From positions 248,001 through 312,000 of the forward strand of contig OZ245010.1 in assembly GCA_965223735.1 (NCBI GenBank): 64,000 nucleotides of DNA. Direction: 5' to 3'. A program made the position numbers and the translations under genes. The stretch's first letter is position 1. Each line of letters opens with the position of its first letter. Below are positions 1 to 8,732 of the stretch, in pieces. Below the pieces are notes generated by a model. That model had not been told where the DNA came from, searched no databases, and saw only the letters and a program-made list of their open reading frames with translations. This stretch comes from CAYFZO01 sp965223735 (GTDB lineage Bacteria > Pseudomonadota > Gammaproteobacteria > Poriferisulfidales > Oxydemutatoraceae).

Positions 1-1697
1 TTGAGGATATCCGGGCAGTCGTAGCCGGTGGTCATCATGCCGACGGTAACGCATACACGCGCTTTGCTGGTGCGGTAATCAGGCAGAAAGTTTCCTGAAC
101 CGCACAGGTTGTTGTTGGCGAAATTGATGGTGAATTGCCGGGCGTCCGGTACCTGTGACGTGACCTGCACGGCAAAGTCTGATTGATATTTGCCGGGGAA
201 CATCTGGTCAGCCATCTGGTTCAGGACTTGCGTCAGTTTGGCCGCGTGGTTCTGGCTGATAGCGAAAAGGATGGATTTGCCGATCTCCCAGCTGATCGGG
301 TCAACAAGGGCATTTTCCATAAAGGTCTTGCAGAACAGCGCGTTGGTAGCCTCGGAGAAAAAGCGTTTCTCGAACTCACGTTGCTTGAAGGTTTCCTGCT
401 GATCCTCGCCGGTGTCGTCGGTGAATGAGATGATGAAACCATCCTCGGACAGGAGTTGGGTGGTCACCTCCGTGCGGGCGTCCACCACGATGGGGTTGAT
501 CAAAACGCCGTCTTTTACTCCGTCCAGCAGGGAGTAGCGGAAGGTGGGTTGGCCGCTTTCACAACCGAAGGTGCGGTAGGTGTCGAGCAATAATCGCCGC
601 TCGATCTCGCGCGGGTCGCTTACCATGACACCGGTAGTGGCTTCGTTTCCACGTCGAGTAGTGACGCCTCTAAGATAGTCGCGGGGAGTGGCAGTCAGGC
701 CGAGTTTGTAGCCGATAAAATAATCGAACACCGCCCGGGCATTACCGTCGATAGAGCGATGAGCTTCGTCGGAGATGACGAAATCGAAATCCGTGGGCGA
801 GAACAATCTCTCGTACTTATTGTTAAAGAGCAAGGATTGAACGGTGCTGACGACGATCTCGGCGCGCCGCCAGTCGTCGCGGTTCTCTTTATAAACCACT
901 GTCTGGAAGTCGGCCGAGAGCAGGGTGGAGAAAACCTTTCTGGCCTGCTCTTCCAGTTCCAGACGATCCACCAGAAACAACACGCGGCGAGCATTACCGG
1001 AGCGGAGAAACAGTTTGATGACAGCAGCGGCGGTAAGTGTCTTGCCTGTGCCGGTGGCCATCTCGAACAGGAAACGGTCCTTGCCATCTTTTACTGCATG
1101 TTGCAGGCCATGAACGGCCTTCAACTGGTAGGCGCGCAGAAAACGCAGTTTGTTGGCCTGAATATAGGCAGGTCGCTCATCTTCGATCTTCCATCCGGCT
1201 TCGTCTGCGTAGTTGGCCCGTTGAGTCAGGACGATATAGTTTTCGTTGATGGGTTCCTTGATCAAACGTTGCGGGTCGGGCGTGACTTGTCGGCAGTTTG
1301 CCGCCGAATCTGAGGTTGGAAAGGAGGTGATGGTATGGGGACTGCCGCGTTCCAAGTCCCAGAAATAGTGCAGGTTACCGTTTGACAGAATGACAAAACG
1401 GCAGTTCTGCGAGCGGGCGTACTTGCGGGCTTGCTCTTTGCCGATCAGCGGGTTCTTATCCTCCGACTTGGCTTCCAAGACGATGAAAGGAAAGCCTTTG
1501 TCGTCAAGTAGCAGGAAGTCAATAAAGCCCTTCTGTACTTCCTCGAAGTCATTGCCCAGGGAATTAAGGTCGGATGGCTCGATCGTGACGTTTAGCTCCA
1601 AACAAATGTTGGCAGGGTTGTCACCCTCAGGAAAGAAGCGCCAACCGGATTCCTCAAGCAGTTTATTGATTTTAATACGAGCAGTGGCTTCGTTCAT
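1..1697 (-). CDS. hsdR: Type I restriction enzyme R subunit (HsdR), 3' end outside the window
   Basis: Motor and nuclease subunit of a type I restriction-modification complex. On the minus strand an ATG at 1697 opens a frame that I read without a stop to the window edge (about 565 residues seen). Residues about 60-77 hold the D...ExK nuclease signature (D60, E75, K77). A superfamily 2 motor follows, with Walker A MATGTGKT (about 213-220), DEAH-type SDEAHRS (about 309-315) and GLTATP (about 333-338). The end of the gene, and any hsdM/hsdS, would lie left of the window. Family assignment is firm. The exact subtype is not settled. Confidence 0.93.
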   Translation of the reverse strand, partial: MNEATARIKINKLLEESGWRFFPEGDNPANICLELNVTIEPSDLNSLGNDFEEVQKGFIDFLLLDDKGFPFIVLEAKSEDKNPLIGKEQARKYARSQNCRFVILSNGNLHYFWDLERGSPHTITSFPTSDSAANCRQVTPDPQRLIKEPINENYIVLTQRANYADEAGWKIEDERPAYIQANKLRFLRAYQLKAVHGLQHAVKDGKDRFLFEMATGTGKTLTAAAVIKLFLRSGNARRVLFLVDRLELEEQARKVFSTLLSADFQTVVYKENRDDWRRAEIVVSTVQSLLFNNKYERLFSPTDFDFVISDEAHRSIDGNARAVFDYFIGYKLGLTATPRDYLRGVTTRRGNEATTGVMVSDPREIERRLLLDTYRTFGCESGQPTFRYSLLDGVKDGVLINPIVVDARTEVTTQLLSEDGFIISFTDDTGEDQQETFKQREFEKRFFSEATNALFCKTFMENALVDPISWEIGKSILFAISQNHAAKLTQVLNQMADQMFPGKYQSDFAVQVTSQVPDARQFTINFANNNLCGSGNFLPDYRTSKARVCVTVGMMTTGYDCPDIL

Positions 1698-1840
1698 GGA
1701 GTAGAACCCAATCTATTTATTGTTATTTTACATTCCGGCCAGAGATTTCGAGGTGGTTTGCCTCATGGTGCAACATCAACTAACCTGATTTTTTAACTAA
1801 TAGAGGTCTTACTACTGTCAATTGAGGAAGGTGTAAGCCA

Positions 1841-1858
1841 AACTGCGTAAACGGTCTG
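1841..1858. repeat. Left copy of direct repeat flanking the parA-like gene
   Basis: The 16-mer AACTGCGTAAACGGTC here recurs with one mismatch as AACTGTGTAAACGGTC at 3016-3031, in the same orientation on the other side of the ParA-like gene. It lies in the 241-bp gap between the divergent hsdR and parA-like genes, where no other feature was recognised. It may be an insertion-sequence end or an integration scar; no transposase is present. Confidence 0.5.
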
Positions 1859-1938
1859 TCACAATAATATACCTTAAAATTCAACGCGGATTTTGACGAT
1901 CGGGAGAATTTCGTGTCTGCCAAGATACAGAAGCACCA

Positions 1939-2979
1939 ATGAAAACCATCGCATTTTTCAGCAACAAGGGTGAGGTGGGGACAACCCTGCTTGTTTATCA
2001 TCTCGCCTGGATGTTTGAAGAAATCGGGTGCCGCGTTATTGCGGTTGATCTGGATCCGCAGGCCAACCTGAGCGGGATGTTCCTCGGTGAAAACAGGTTA
2101 GGGGAGCTTTGTCAGAACGCACAGACCATTGACGGCAGTATCGCGCCTTTGTTTGAGGGAGCAGCCGATGTTTCAGCAGAGCCGCACATTGAAAAAATCA
2201 GTGAAAAGATCGGCCTGTTGGTGGGTGATCTTGCTCTTTCCAGACGCGAGGATGATTTGTCAGAGCAATGGTTGCGATGTCTGGATCGGGAGAAGCAGGC
2301 ATTTTGCGTCATAATCGCTTTCGCGCGGCTGGTTGCCCAAGCGGGTGAGGAATTCCAGGCAGATCTGGCGTTGATAGACACCGGGCCTAACCTCGGCGCC
2401 ATTAACAGGGCGGCGTTGATGGCCAGCGACTACGTGGTCATGCCGCTTGCACCTGACTTATCCTCGTTGCCGGGTTTGGCAAATGCAGGGCTGATGCTGG
2501 GAAAGTGGAAAGAGGAATGGAAAGACCGCATTGCGCGTGAGCCGAAAGGCTTGGGCATTACATTGCCCAAGGATAATATGAAACCGCTGGGTTATATCGT
2601 TATGCGGCGTGTCATCAGGTTGTATCGTTCGGTGCGAGCGGTCTCGAGATGGATTGAAAAGATACCGATGCAGTACAGGCAGGCAGTTTTACAGGAAAGC
2701 AGCTCTACACTGCCGGCAATTGATGCTGATGAGCATCTTCTGGCAGACTTAAAAGATTACCGTGTGCTCATGCCCATGGCGCAAGAGGCGAATAAACCCA
2801 TGTTCATGCTGAAACCAGCTGATGGCGCTCTCGGCACGATGCAAAATGCCGCCAGAAGTTGCTACGACGATTTCCGTGCTCTCGCGGAAAAAATCATCGA
2901 CAAACTGGAAGAAGAAGCACAGATGGTGAAAGTCGGGAGGGCAAACACAAACTGTGTCAGCGGGCGAATGTCATATTGA
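1939..2979 (+). CDS. Orphan ParA/MinD-like ATPase with degenerate Walker A
   Basis: 346-residue protein of the ParA/Soj ATPase fold. The N-terminus runs MKTIAFFSNK then GEVGTT, where the family has KGGxGKT: the signature lysine (K10) is kept but the P-loop lysine position (residue 15) is Thr and the second Gly is Glu. A Walker A'/B region follows at about residue 33 (VIAVDLDPQANLSG), and DTGPNLGAINRAAL near residue 148 fits the switch region. No parB gene or centromere-like array is nearby, so plasmid partition is not supported. Nucleotide binding may be impaired. The setting (hsdR on one side, toxin-like genes on the other, direct repeats flanking) suggests an accessory module. Confidence 0.8.
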   Translation: MKTIAFFSNKGEVGTTLLVYHLAWMFEEIGCRVIAVDLDPQANLSGMFLGENRLGELCQNAQTIDGSIAPLFEGAADVSAEPHIEKISEKIGLLVGDLALSRREDDLSEQWLRCLDREKQAFCVIIAFARLVAQAGEEFQADLALIDTGPNLGAINRAALMASDYVVMPLAPDLSSLPGLANAGLMLGKWKEEWKDRIAREPKGLGITLPKDNMKPLGYIVMRRVIRLYRSVRAVSRWIEKIPMQYRQAVLQESSSTLPAIDADEHLLADLKDYRVLMPMAQEANKPMFMLKPADGALGTMQNAARSCYDDFRALAEKIIDKLEEEAQMVKVGRANTNCVSGRMSY

Positions 2980-3015
2980 ATGGTTTGCCATCTTGCCTCT
3001 AGACGGTGTGCACTG

Positions 3016-3031
3016 AACTGTGTAAACGGTC
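3016..3031. repeat. Right copy of direct repeat flanking the parA-like gene
   Basis: Second copy (15/16 identical) of the repeat at 1841-1856. It sits in the 2980-3132 intergenic stretch, which otherwise shows no gene; downstream sequence has no readable remnant that I could name. Confidence 0.5.
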
Positions 3032-3132
3032 ATCCCATGTCAAACTGGCACCCGATCACCAAACAGCATGGTGAACTCTCAGAGTAAGGTCAGCGCTCCG
3101 CGTGGTTTTCGTCGATTTCTGATGCTTGGTGG

Positions 3133-3657
3133 TCATTGTTTGGTTTCCTCTTCCAGCAATACCGGAATTTTTCCTGAGTTGTCATATAGTGCCCATTCAT
3201 TCACCAGGTGTCGATAAATGCGCTCAAAGTTTTGCCATCCGGTATGAAATATGCGACGGATAATGGTCTCCGGAACGCCGCGTCCACCCTGTGCAACGCG
3301 CAAAGCAACCCGGCGTATGGCTGCTTCCGGCGTCGGTAATTTCAAAAAGAACAGTTTCACCCGATAGTCTTGAGCCTGCCAGCGTGGGATCCGGCGGGCG
3401 TAACCTCGCCCGCTCAGCATTGTCTCGAAAGCAAAGGTATCGCCCTTTTGCGCGTGGACACGGATCTCGCTCAGCATCAATCTGCCCGCTCGTATCTCAA
3501 CCCGGCTCGGTTGAAAAGGGCTCACTCCGGCGGCGATAAGATCGGCGTTGATAAAAATCCGGCAGTTCGCTTCGTTCGGCAGGAATTCCGTTGCGAAGGT
3601 CGTTTTGTCCGCACCGTTCGGCCCGGCGATGATCAGGATCCGTTTCTGTCCGCTCAT
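3133..3657 (-). CDS. Zeta-toxin-like P-loop kinase
   Basis: 174-residue P-loop protein resembling the zeta toxin/UNAG kinase superfamily. The start is placed at 3657 because this ATG overlaps the stop of the upstream fic gene as ATGA. The P-loop reads GPNGADKTT where the family usually has GPNGAGKTT, so one P-loop Gly is Asp. Other family-like features are FINADLIA after the P-loop and FETMLSGRGYARRI, close to the FET...S pattern of zeta kinases. It probably phosphorylates a nucleotide sugar or a related small molecule if active; the substrate is unknown. Co-transcription with fic is inferred from the overlap. Confidence 0.8.
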   Translation of the reverse strand: MSGQKRILIIAGPNGADKTTFATEFLPNEANCRIFINADLIAAGVSPFQPSRVEIRAGRLMLSEIRVHAQKGDTFAFETMLSGRGYARRIPRWQAQDYRVKLFFLKLPTPEAAIRRVALRVAQGGRGVPETIIRRIFHTGWQNFERIYRHLVNEWALYDNSGKIPVLLEEETKQ

Positions 3658-4526
3658 AGCCCGATCTTCCACACTCCCTTCTCACGAAAAGCGGGAATGG
3701 TCTGGCGGCGGGCGGCGTTGGTGACCGCGGGGGACGAAAGCCCGCGTTGCTTGATGTGGTCTGACAGTTTGATGACTTCATCCCCCCTCAAATAGCTCAG
3801 TCTCTTGTGCAGCGACTCGATCAGTGCCAGCGATAGAATACTTTCCATCGTCCTGGTCGTCTGGTTGTCCTTATGGTCCCTGAACGCCCGGTAATACTTC
3901 TGCTTCCCCGAGTTGCGAATGATAAGGCGTGGCAGGTTGAGTTGGAGGAGCTGAAAATTGATCAGGACCCGCCCCAGACGACCGTTGCCGTCGCAAAAGG
4001 GATGGATGGTCTCGAAATCCAGGTGAAACCGGGTGATCCTGTCGAGGAAGTAGGCGTCGAGGTTGCTGGAATACTCGACAAGAATGTTATCCATCATGCG
4101 TTCCACGCGCTCAGGTGCCGGTGCGATATGAGTGCCGACCTGCACATACTCCCCTTGTCGGCGAAAGCGACCGGCAATGGTATCGTCAATGTTGCCGATC
4201 AGCATCTGGTGCAAGCGCAATATCAGGTCTTTGTTCAGTTCGCTATCTTTAGCTCTGGCACATTTGTATTCCATAACGCACGCCAGGTTTTTCGCCTCGA
4301 AAACTTCCCGCACGGACACATTCCGGGACAGCATCTGTTCCAACAGGATTTTCTCTGTCTCCTCAAGGGTGAGGGTTGAATTCTCGATCGCGTTCGAGTT
4401 GTACACGCTCTCGGACATTTCCGCTTCGTCGATCATCGACAGCAGAGATTCCTTACCCTGACGCAAAGTGTCGTACTCACGTTTCAGGACACGGATGCGA
4501 TTTCTTATCGGCTGTGTGGTTGCCAT
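3654..4526 (-). CDS. Fic family AMP-transferase-like protein with N-terminal inhibitory helix
   Basis: 290-residue Fic-domain protein. The full catalytic motif HPFCDGNGRLGR is at residues about 175-186, matching HxFx(D/E)GNGRxxR, so nucleotidyl transfer (usually AMP from ATP to a protein hydroxyl) is expected. Residues about 44-49 read SNAIEN, matching the inhibitory helix (S/T)xxxE(G/N) and placed before the Fic core as in class II Fic proteins. A helical C-terminal tail may be a DNA-binding or regulatory domain. The 3' end overlaps the zeta-like gene by 4 bp (ATGA). Repeated ATTCACT half-sites lie just upstream. The target protein is unknown. Confidence 0.93.
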   Translation of the reverse strand: MATTQPIRNRIRVLKREYDTLRQGKESLLSMIDEAEMSESVYNSNAIENSTLTLEETEKILLEQMLSRNVSVREVFEAKNLACVMEYKCARAKDSELNKDLILRLHQMLIGNIDDTIAGRFRRQGEYVQVGTHIAPAPERVERMMDNILVEYSSNLDAYFLDRITRFHLDFETIHPFCDGNGRLGRVLINFQLLQLNLPRLIIRNSGKQKYYRAFRDHKDNQTTRTMESILSLALIESLHKRLSYLRGDEVIKLSDHIKQRGLSSPAVTNAARRQTIPAFREKGVWKIGL

Positions 4527-4542
4527 ATTGCTATGGTAATTT

Positions 4543-4600
4543 ATTCACTGGATATAGGAATACATTAGTGAATTCAAGAAAAAAGTAGATTATATTCACT
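4543..4600. promoter_or_regulatory. Candidate operator upstream of fic: three ATTCACT half-sites
   Basis: ATTCACT at 4543-4549, its inverted copy AGTGAAT at 4567-4573, and ATTCACT again at 4594-4600. They lie 17-74 bp upstream of the fic start in AT-rich DNA. This layout suits a dimeric repressor. Autoregulation by the Fic protein or a partner is an inference. The stretch from 4601 to 4773, up to the end of addA, shows no recognisable gene. Confidence 0.4.
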
Positions 4601-4773
4601 ATTTTTTATGAATAAACAGGTAGTCACGTATAGAAAAGACCGGTTCAGCAACCAACTCGTTGAAATGCCGGTTCTCAAATGTGCCGGACGTCGGCCGCCG
4701 GTGATGACTGTGCTTGATATGGCTGGAAACATCTGGTCTTCATGGCCTGAGACGGTCGGCGACTCTGGTCTTC

Positions 4774-7700
4774 CTAAACCTCCGGCTCCCGATCAAAATC
4801 ATAATCGCACAGTTGCCGGTTTTCAGTCAGCAGCAGGGAGGTGCGCACTGCGCGTCCCGGCCATAGTTTGCTCACTCCGAGGTAATACGCGCGCATCTGT
4901 TCCGCATAGTGCGCCTTGAGCGCTTCGGCATGACGGTCGGGCGATGCGTGTGTTTTGTAATCGACCAGCCATACTGCATCGCGACTGACGCACACGCGGT
5001 CGATGACGCCGAAATACTGCTCGCCGCCGTGCATGAACGAGATCGGCACTTCGTTGAGTACCTGCTCGTAGCGCGCGTCGTCAAACAATTCATGTAGCGA
5101 CTCGTCGTTGATCAACTGGCGCGCGTGTTCAATCCATTCGCCCAGATGTGCCGAGGCTTGCGGGAAACGGGCGTTCAACGTGTCCCGCAAGGTCTCATCC
5201 GTCGCCTGCTCGCTCAGCAGTTTCAAAGCGTAGTGGATCACCTCGCCGCGCAATTGCCGGTCTTCGTCGTCATCGGCGGAGCCGGATTGGGTGCCGGGTA
5301 GCGGCGCGCCGCCGGTCAGCGCGTGCGGATGTATCTCAAGCGTCACCGGCGGCGGCAACGGCTTGCGCTTGGCTTCGATGCCGGCTTCAACGCCGGTTGC
5401 AACACTAGTTGCCTCAATGCCGGTTGAAACCTTAGTGGCTTCATCGCCGACTGCAACCTCAGCCATCTCATCGCCGGATGCAGATACCGGTTCCGTGTCG
5501 GGCATAGTGGCAAACTCAACCGTGGTTTCCGGCGCGCGGGATTTCAGCAGGCCGTACCAGTCGGCTTCGGGATCGCTGCCGCTGCCTGAGATGCACAGAT
5601 ACTGCCGTGCGCGCGTCAATGCCACGTACAGCAAGTTGGTGGCTTCTCTTTTCTCGCGCGTTTCCAGGCGTCGCTGGCAGTCTTCAGTGAAAACATCAAT
5701 GTGCCCGGACTTCGGTACCAGCAGGAAATGGTCGGGCCGTTCGCCGCCGGGCGGCCGGTCGGCGAGTACGCTGTAGGCGTCGGCGCTTTTTCTCTGGCTG
5801 CCGCAGTCGGCGAGGATGACGACCGGCGCTTCGAGTCCCTTTGCCTGGTGGATCGTCAGGATGCGTACCCGGTCAAGGTCGTCGGCTTCAACGCCCGCCG
5901 ACGCTGTCGTTCGGGAATCTTTAACGTGGCTGATGCGGCGTTTCAGGTGATGCGCAAACTGTGCGATGTCGGGGTAGCGCCCGCTTTCAAACTCAAGCGA
6001 GTAGTCGAGCAGGTCGATCAGGTTTTTTTCGATCAGGTCTTCTTCGCTGTCGGGCGCCGCGAGACGATAGCGGCGGATCAGGTCGCTTTCGCGGTAAACG
6101 CGGTCGAGCAGGTCGTGCACCGGCAGCCGCGTGCGCGCTGCTTCAATCCAGCCGCTGAGCAATTCGTGCGCGCGTTGCAGGTCGTCGTCGTGCAGGCGTC
6201 CGAGCCGCGTGAACCAGCAGTCGCCTTCGGTCTGCGACAGCACGATCAATTGCTCGTCGGTGACGGCGAATATCGGGCTGCGCAACGTCTGCGCGAGGTC
6301 GAGGTTGCGTTCGTGATTGACCAGGAATTCGAGCAGCGCGAGCATGTCCGCGATCTCCAGCGATCCGAACATCTTTTCCATGCGTCCGCTGCTGTGCGGA
6401 ATGCCGGCCTTGATCAGCGCCCGTTCATAATGGTCGAGATGCGTGCGTCGCCTCAGTAACAATGTGATATCGCCGAAGCGCAGCGGACGGACGCTGCCGT
6501 CGCGGTCGTGCACGGCGACGCGGGCGGCGACCATCTGCTCAATCTTTGCGGCGATCCATTCGCCTTCTTCGCACGCCGGGGGATCGTTGCCGGGCGCGGG
6601 CGGGTCGCGCAGGATGTGGCGCCACTCGTCGGGTGCCCGCTTGTCGGCGGGTTGCTTGACTGCAAAGGGCAGGAAGATGACGCCGCCCGATGTGTCAAGG
6701 CTGGTCTGATGCATCCTGAAGTCGGGCAGTCCGGGTGCCGCGTTATCGTTGTTGTCGTTGCCGCCGCAGTCGTCGCCACTGTTGTTACCACCGTTGCCGT
6801 CGCCGCTACCCCCGCCGTCGTTACCACCACCATTGCCGCTGCCACCGCTGCCGTCGCCACCGCTAAACACGCAATTGACGAAGTCAATCACCTGCGGCGA
6901 GGAACGCCGCGATTCGTCGTTGGTATAGAGTTGCCCGTCCATGTTCTGCTTCAGCCATTGCGCGACTTCACCTTGGAGTTCCGGGTCGGCGCGGCGGAAG
7001 CCGTAGATCGATTGCTTGATGTCGCCGACAATGAATACGCTGCCGCCGTCCGTCTGCGATGCCATCTCCTCGAGCAGCGGCTTCAGCAGTTGCCATTGTT
7101 GCAAGTTGGTGTCCTGGAACTCGTCAACCAGTATGTGGCGGATGCGTTCGTTCAGCCGGTATTGGATCCACTGCGCATCGTCCTCGCGGTTTACGAGTCG
7201 GCACGCGAGCCATTCAAGGTCGTTGAAGTCGAGTTGCCGGTGGGCCAGTTTGAGTTCCTGATAGATCTCGTTCAGGCGCTGCCCCGCCACGTACCACCCG
7301 CAGTTGCGCCGGAGAGTCCGCCGCTTCAGCACCGTATCCTTGAGCGTCTCCAGCTTGTCGATGAGTATTTCCAGATTGGCCGCGAAGTTTCCATATTCAT
7401 CTCCGAGCGCCCGGCGGAACGCGTTGCTTGAGAATTCCCATTCTCTCTTGTCGCCATCCCGCTTGAAAAAGCAATTGAGCAGCGGCGGCAGCGTTTCGTT
7501 GTCCACGATGGCGCCTGACTTGAGGAAGTCGTTGATCGCCTTGACGTATTTCATGTTGGTCTGCGTTCCGTGCTTTGCGACCAGCCGCACGTGCGTCTCA
7601 AGCCGCGTGCGGGTGGTCTCGTCGAGCGGCACGCCGTGTTCGGCGTCTTCGGGGGTGACGCCGAGCGTGTCGCTCAGGCGCCGGGCGGCGGCCTGCACCG

Positions 7701-8391
7701 GTTCTTCCTCCCCTTCGATGTAGGCGAGCCAGTCGTTGCGGTGGTGGAGAAAGTTTCTGAGTGCGAGATTGGTGTTGAACAGGCCGTCGCAGGTTTCAAA
7801 CAGCGTCTGAAGCGCGCAGGTCGTGTCTTGCGCGGGCCCCGCCGCTTCAATGTACAGGCGGTTCAACGCTTCGTCTTGCAGTTCCCACTCTTCGCTACAG
7901 ATTTCAAATCCGGGGGGAACTTTGGCTTCAAACGGGAAGCGCTCGAGGATTTCCCTGCAGAAGGCGTGAAAAGTCAGGATGCGGATGTCGTTCTCGGCGT
8001 AGATCAGCGTTTCGTACAGCCCGCGCGCGCGTTGCATCTGCCCGGACTGCCTGACTGAAGCGGTTGCATTTTCGGAAGTGCGTGCAGAGGTGAAGCGCAT
8101 TTGGCCGGATTGCCCGGATACAGCCCCGATCGACGCGAGTGCCTCTTTCAACGCCGCGTTGTCGATGTAGGTCCATTCGCGCAGCGTCGCGGTCAGCCTT
8201 TCACGGATCTCGGTGGCGGCTTTTTCCGTAAAAGTGATCGCGAGGATCGAGGCGGGTGTTTCTCCGGCGAGCAGCAGCCGCAGCAGGCGTGCAACCAGTA
8301 ACCAGGTTTTGCCGGTGCCGGCAGAAGCCGACACGGTTGCGTTGACGCGCGGGGACGCCGCTTCGAGTATATTTTGGTGCGGGTCACTCAT
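4774..8391 (-). CDS. addA: AddA-type ATP-dependent helicase/nuclease (UvrD/RecB superfamily)
   Basis: 1205-residue UvrD-like helicase with C-terminal nuclease, acting in processing of DNA double-strand ends. Walker A SAGTGKT is at residues 23-29. Further motifs are TFTEKAATEI, the Walker B-like LVDEFQDTN, DIKQSIYGFRRADP and the RILTIHQAKGLE motif. Near the C-terminus GVIDRV, WLVDYKT and a following QMRAYY mark the PD-(D/E)xK nuclease. Odd features are an Asn/Asp/Gly-rich run at about residues 508-552, an about 30-residue segment with an imperfect SGQM repeat near residues 90-120, and Ala/Val/Thr/Glu-rich repeats before the nuclease. No addB lies beside it. RecB is the alternative name, but the N-terminal ASPRVNATVSASAGTGKT fits AddA better. 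Confidence 0.88.
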   Translation of the reverse strand: MSDPHQNILEAASPRVNATVSASAGTGKTWLLVARLLRLLLAGETPASILAITFTEKAATEIRERLTATLREWTYIDNAALKEALASIGAVSGQSGQMRFTSARTSENATASVRQSGQMQRARGLYETLIYAENDIRILTFHAFCREILERFPFEAKVPPGFEICSEEWELQDEALNRLYIEAAGPAQDTTCALQTLFETCDGLFNTNLALRNFLHHRNDWLAYIEGEEEPVQAAARRLSDTLGVTPEDAEHGVPLDETTRTRLETHVRLVAKHGTQTNMKYVKAINDFLKSGAIVDNETLPPLLNCFFKRDGDKREWEFSSNAFRRALGDEYGNFAANLEILIDKLETLKDTVLKRRTLRRNCGWYVAGQRLNEIYQELKLAHRQLDFNDLEWLACRLVNREDDAQWIQYRLNERIRHILVDEFQDTNLQQWQLLKPLLEEMASQTDGGSVFIVGDIKQSIYGFRRADPELQGEVAQWLKQNMDGQLYTNDESRRSSPQVIDFVNCVFSGGDGSGGSGNGGGNDGGGSGDGNGGNNSGDDCGGNDNNDNAAPGLPDFRMHQTSLDTSGGVIFLPFAVKQPADKRAPDEWRHILRDPPAPGNDPPACEEGEWIAAKIEQMVAARVAVHDRDGSVRPLRFGDITLLLRRRTHLDHYERALIKAGIPHSSGRMEKMFGSLEIADMLALLEFLVNHERNLDLAQTLRSPIFAVTDEQLIVLSQTEGDCWFTRLGRLHDDDLQRAHELLSGWIEAARTRLPVHDLLDRVYRESDLIRRYRLAAPDSEEDLIEKNLIDLLDYSLEFESGRYPDIAQFAHHLKRRISHVKDSRTTASAGVEADDLDRVRILTIHQAKGLEAPVVILADCGSQRKSADAYSVLADRPPGGERPDHFLLVPKSGHIDVFTEDCQRRLETREKREATNLLYVALTRARQYLCISGSGSDPEADWYGLLKSRAPETTVEFATMPDTEPVSASGDEMAEVAVGDEATKVSTGIEATSVATGVEAGIEAKRKPLPPPVTLEIHPHALTGGAPLPGTQSGSADDDEDRQLRGEVIHYALKLLSEQATDETLRDTLNARFPQASAHLGEWIEHARQLINDESLHELFDDARYEQVLNEVPISFMHGGEQYFGVIDRVCVSRDAVWLVDYKTHASPDRHAEALKAHYAEQMRAYYLGVSKLWPGRAVRTSLLLTENRQLCDYDFDREPEV
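6742..6868. repeat. Triplet-rich low-complexity tract inside addA
   Basis: A run of GGN, AAC and GAC-type codons (minus strand) encodes only Gly, Asn, Asp, Ser and Cys for about 42 residues. It falls between the helicase motif region and the following SF1 domain. Such a tract is typical of slippage-driven expansion and would form a flexible linker. Length may vary between isolates. Confidence 0.75.
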
Positions 8392-8548
8392 CGTCGGTCG
8401 CGCGCAAAGTGGATTGAGTCAGGCGCCGGTGCAACTTCAGCAGGCGTGCAACCAGCAACCAGGTTTTGCCGGTGCCGGCAGAAGCCGACACGGTTGCGTT
8501 GACGCGCGGGGACGCCGCTTCGAGTATATTCCGGCGCGGGTTACTCAC
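8384..8548 (-). pseudogene. Partial duplicate of the addA 5' end, kept as a 54-codon leader ORF
   Basis: The first about 36 codons of addA are repeated upstream: DNA at about 8437-8552 closely matches about 8278-8395. A GTG at 8548 opens a frame encoding an AddA-like N-terminus with an intact SASAGTGKT P-loop. The frame then runs into unrelated sequence and stops at TGA 8384-8386, overlapping the real addA ATG (8389-8391) by 8 bp in another frame. It cannot encode a working helicase. It could affect addA translation by coupling. The remaining 8549-8732 sequence up to parE shows further weak similarity to 8392-8440 and no gene. Confidence 0.75.
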
Positions 8549-8732
8549 TGTTAATCGCGTGCAAGGTGTACCGGATCAAACACGGTGCAACTTCACGACA
8601 TCCGTTGATCCATTTGCGTGCTTCCACGCACAAACTGAATGGGGTGACGCACCAGCGCAATCGCCGTCGCCGCGCGGGAACCGGTGGGAACTTGGTTTAT
8701 AATCAGCCGTTTTCCAGCTTGCTTCCAGACCC

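Noticed and set aside
1939..2979. Plasmid partition locus
   Set aside because: No parB, no parS-like array and a degenerate P-loop; surrounding genes are chromosomal.
4608..4919. 103-codon plus-strand frame after the fic region
   Set aside because: Its second half lies antisense to the addA 3' end and the first half matches nothing I know.
5701..7431. Long plus-strand frames opposite addA
   Set aside because: They are antisense to a protein with clear helicase motifs and show no domain of their own; GC-rich third positions create such frames throughout the window.
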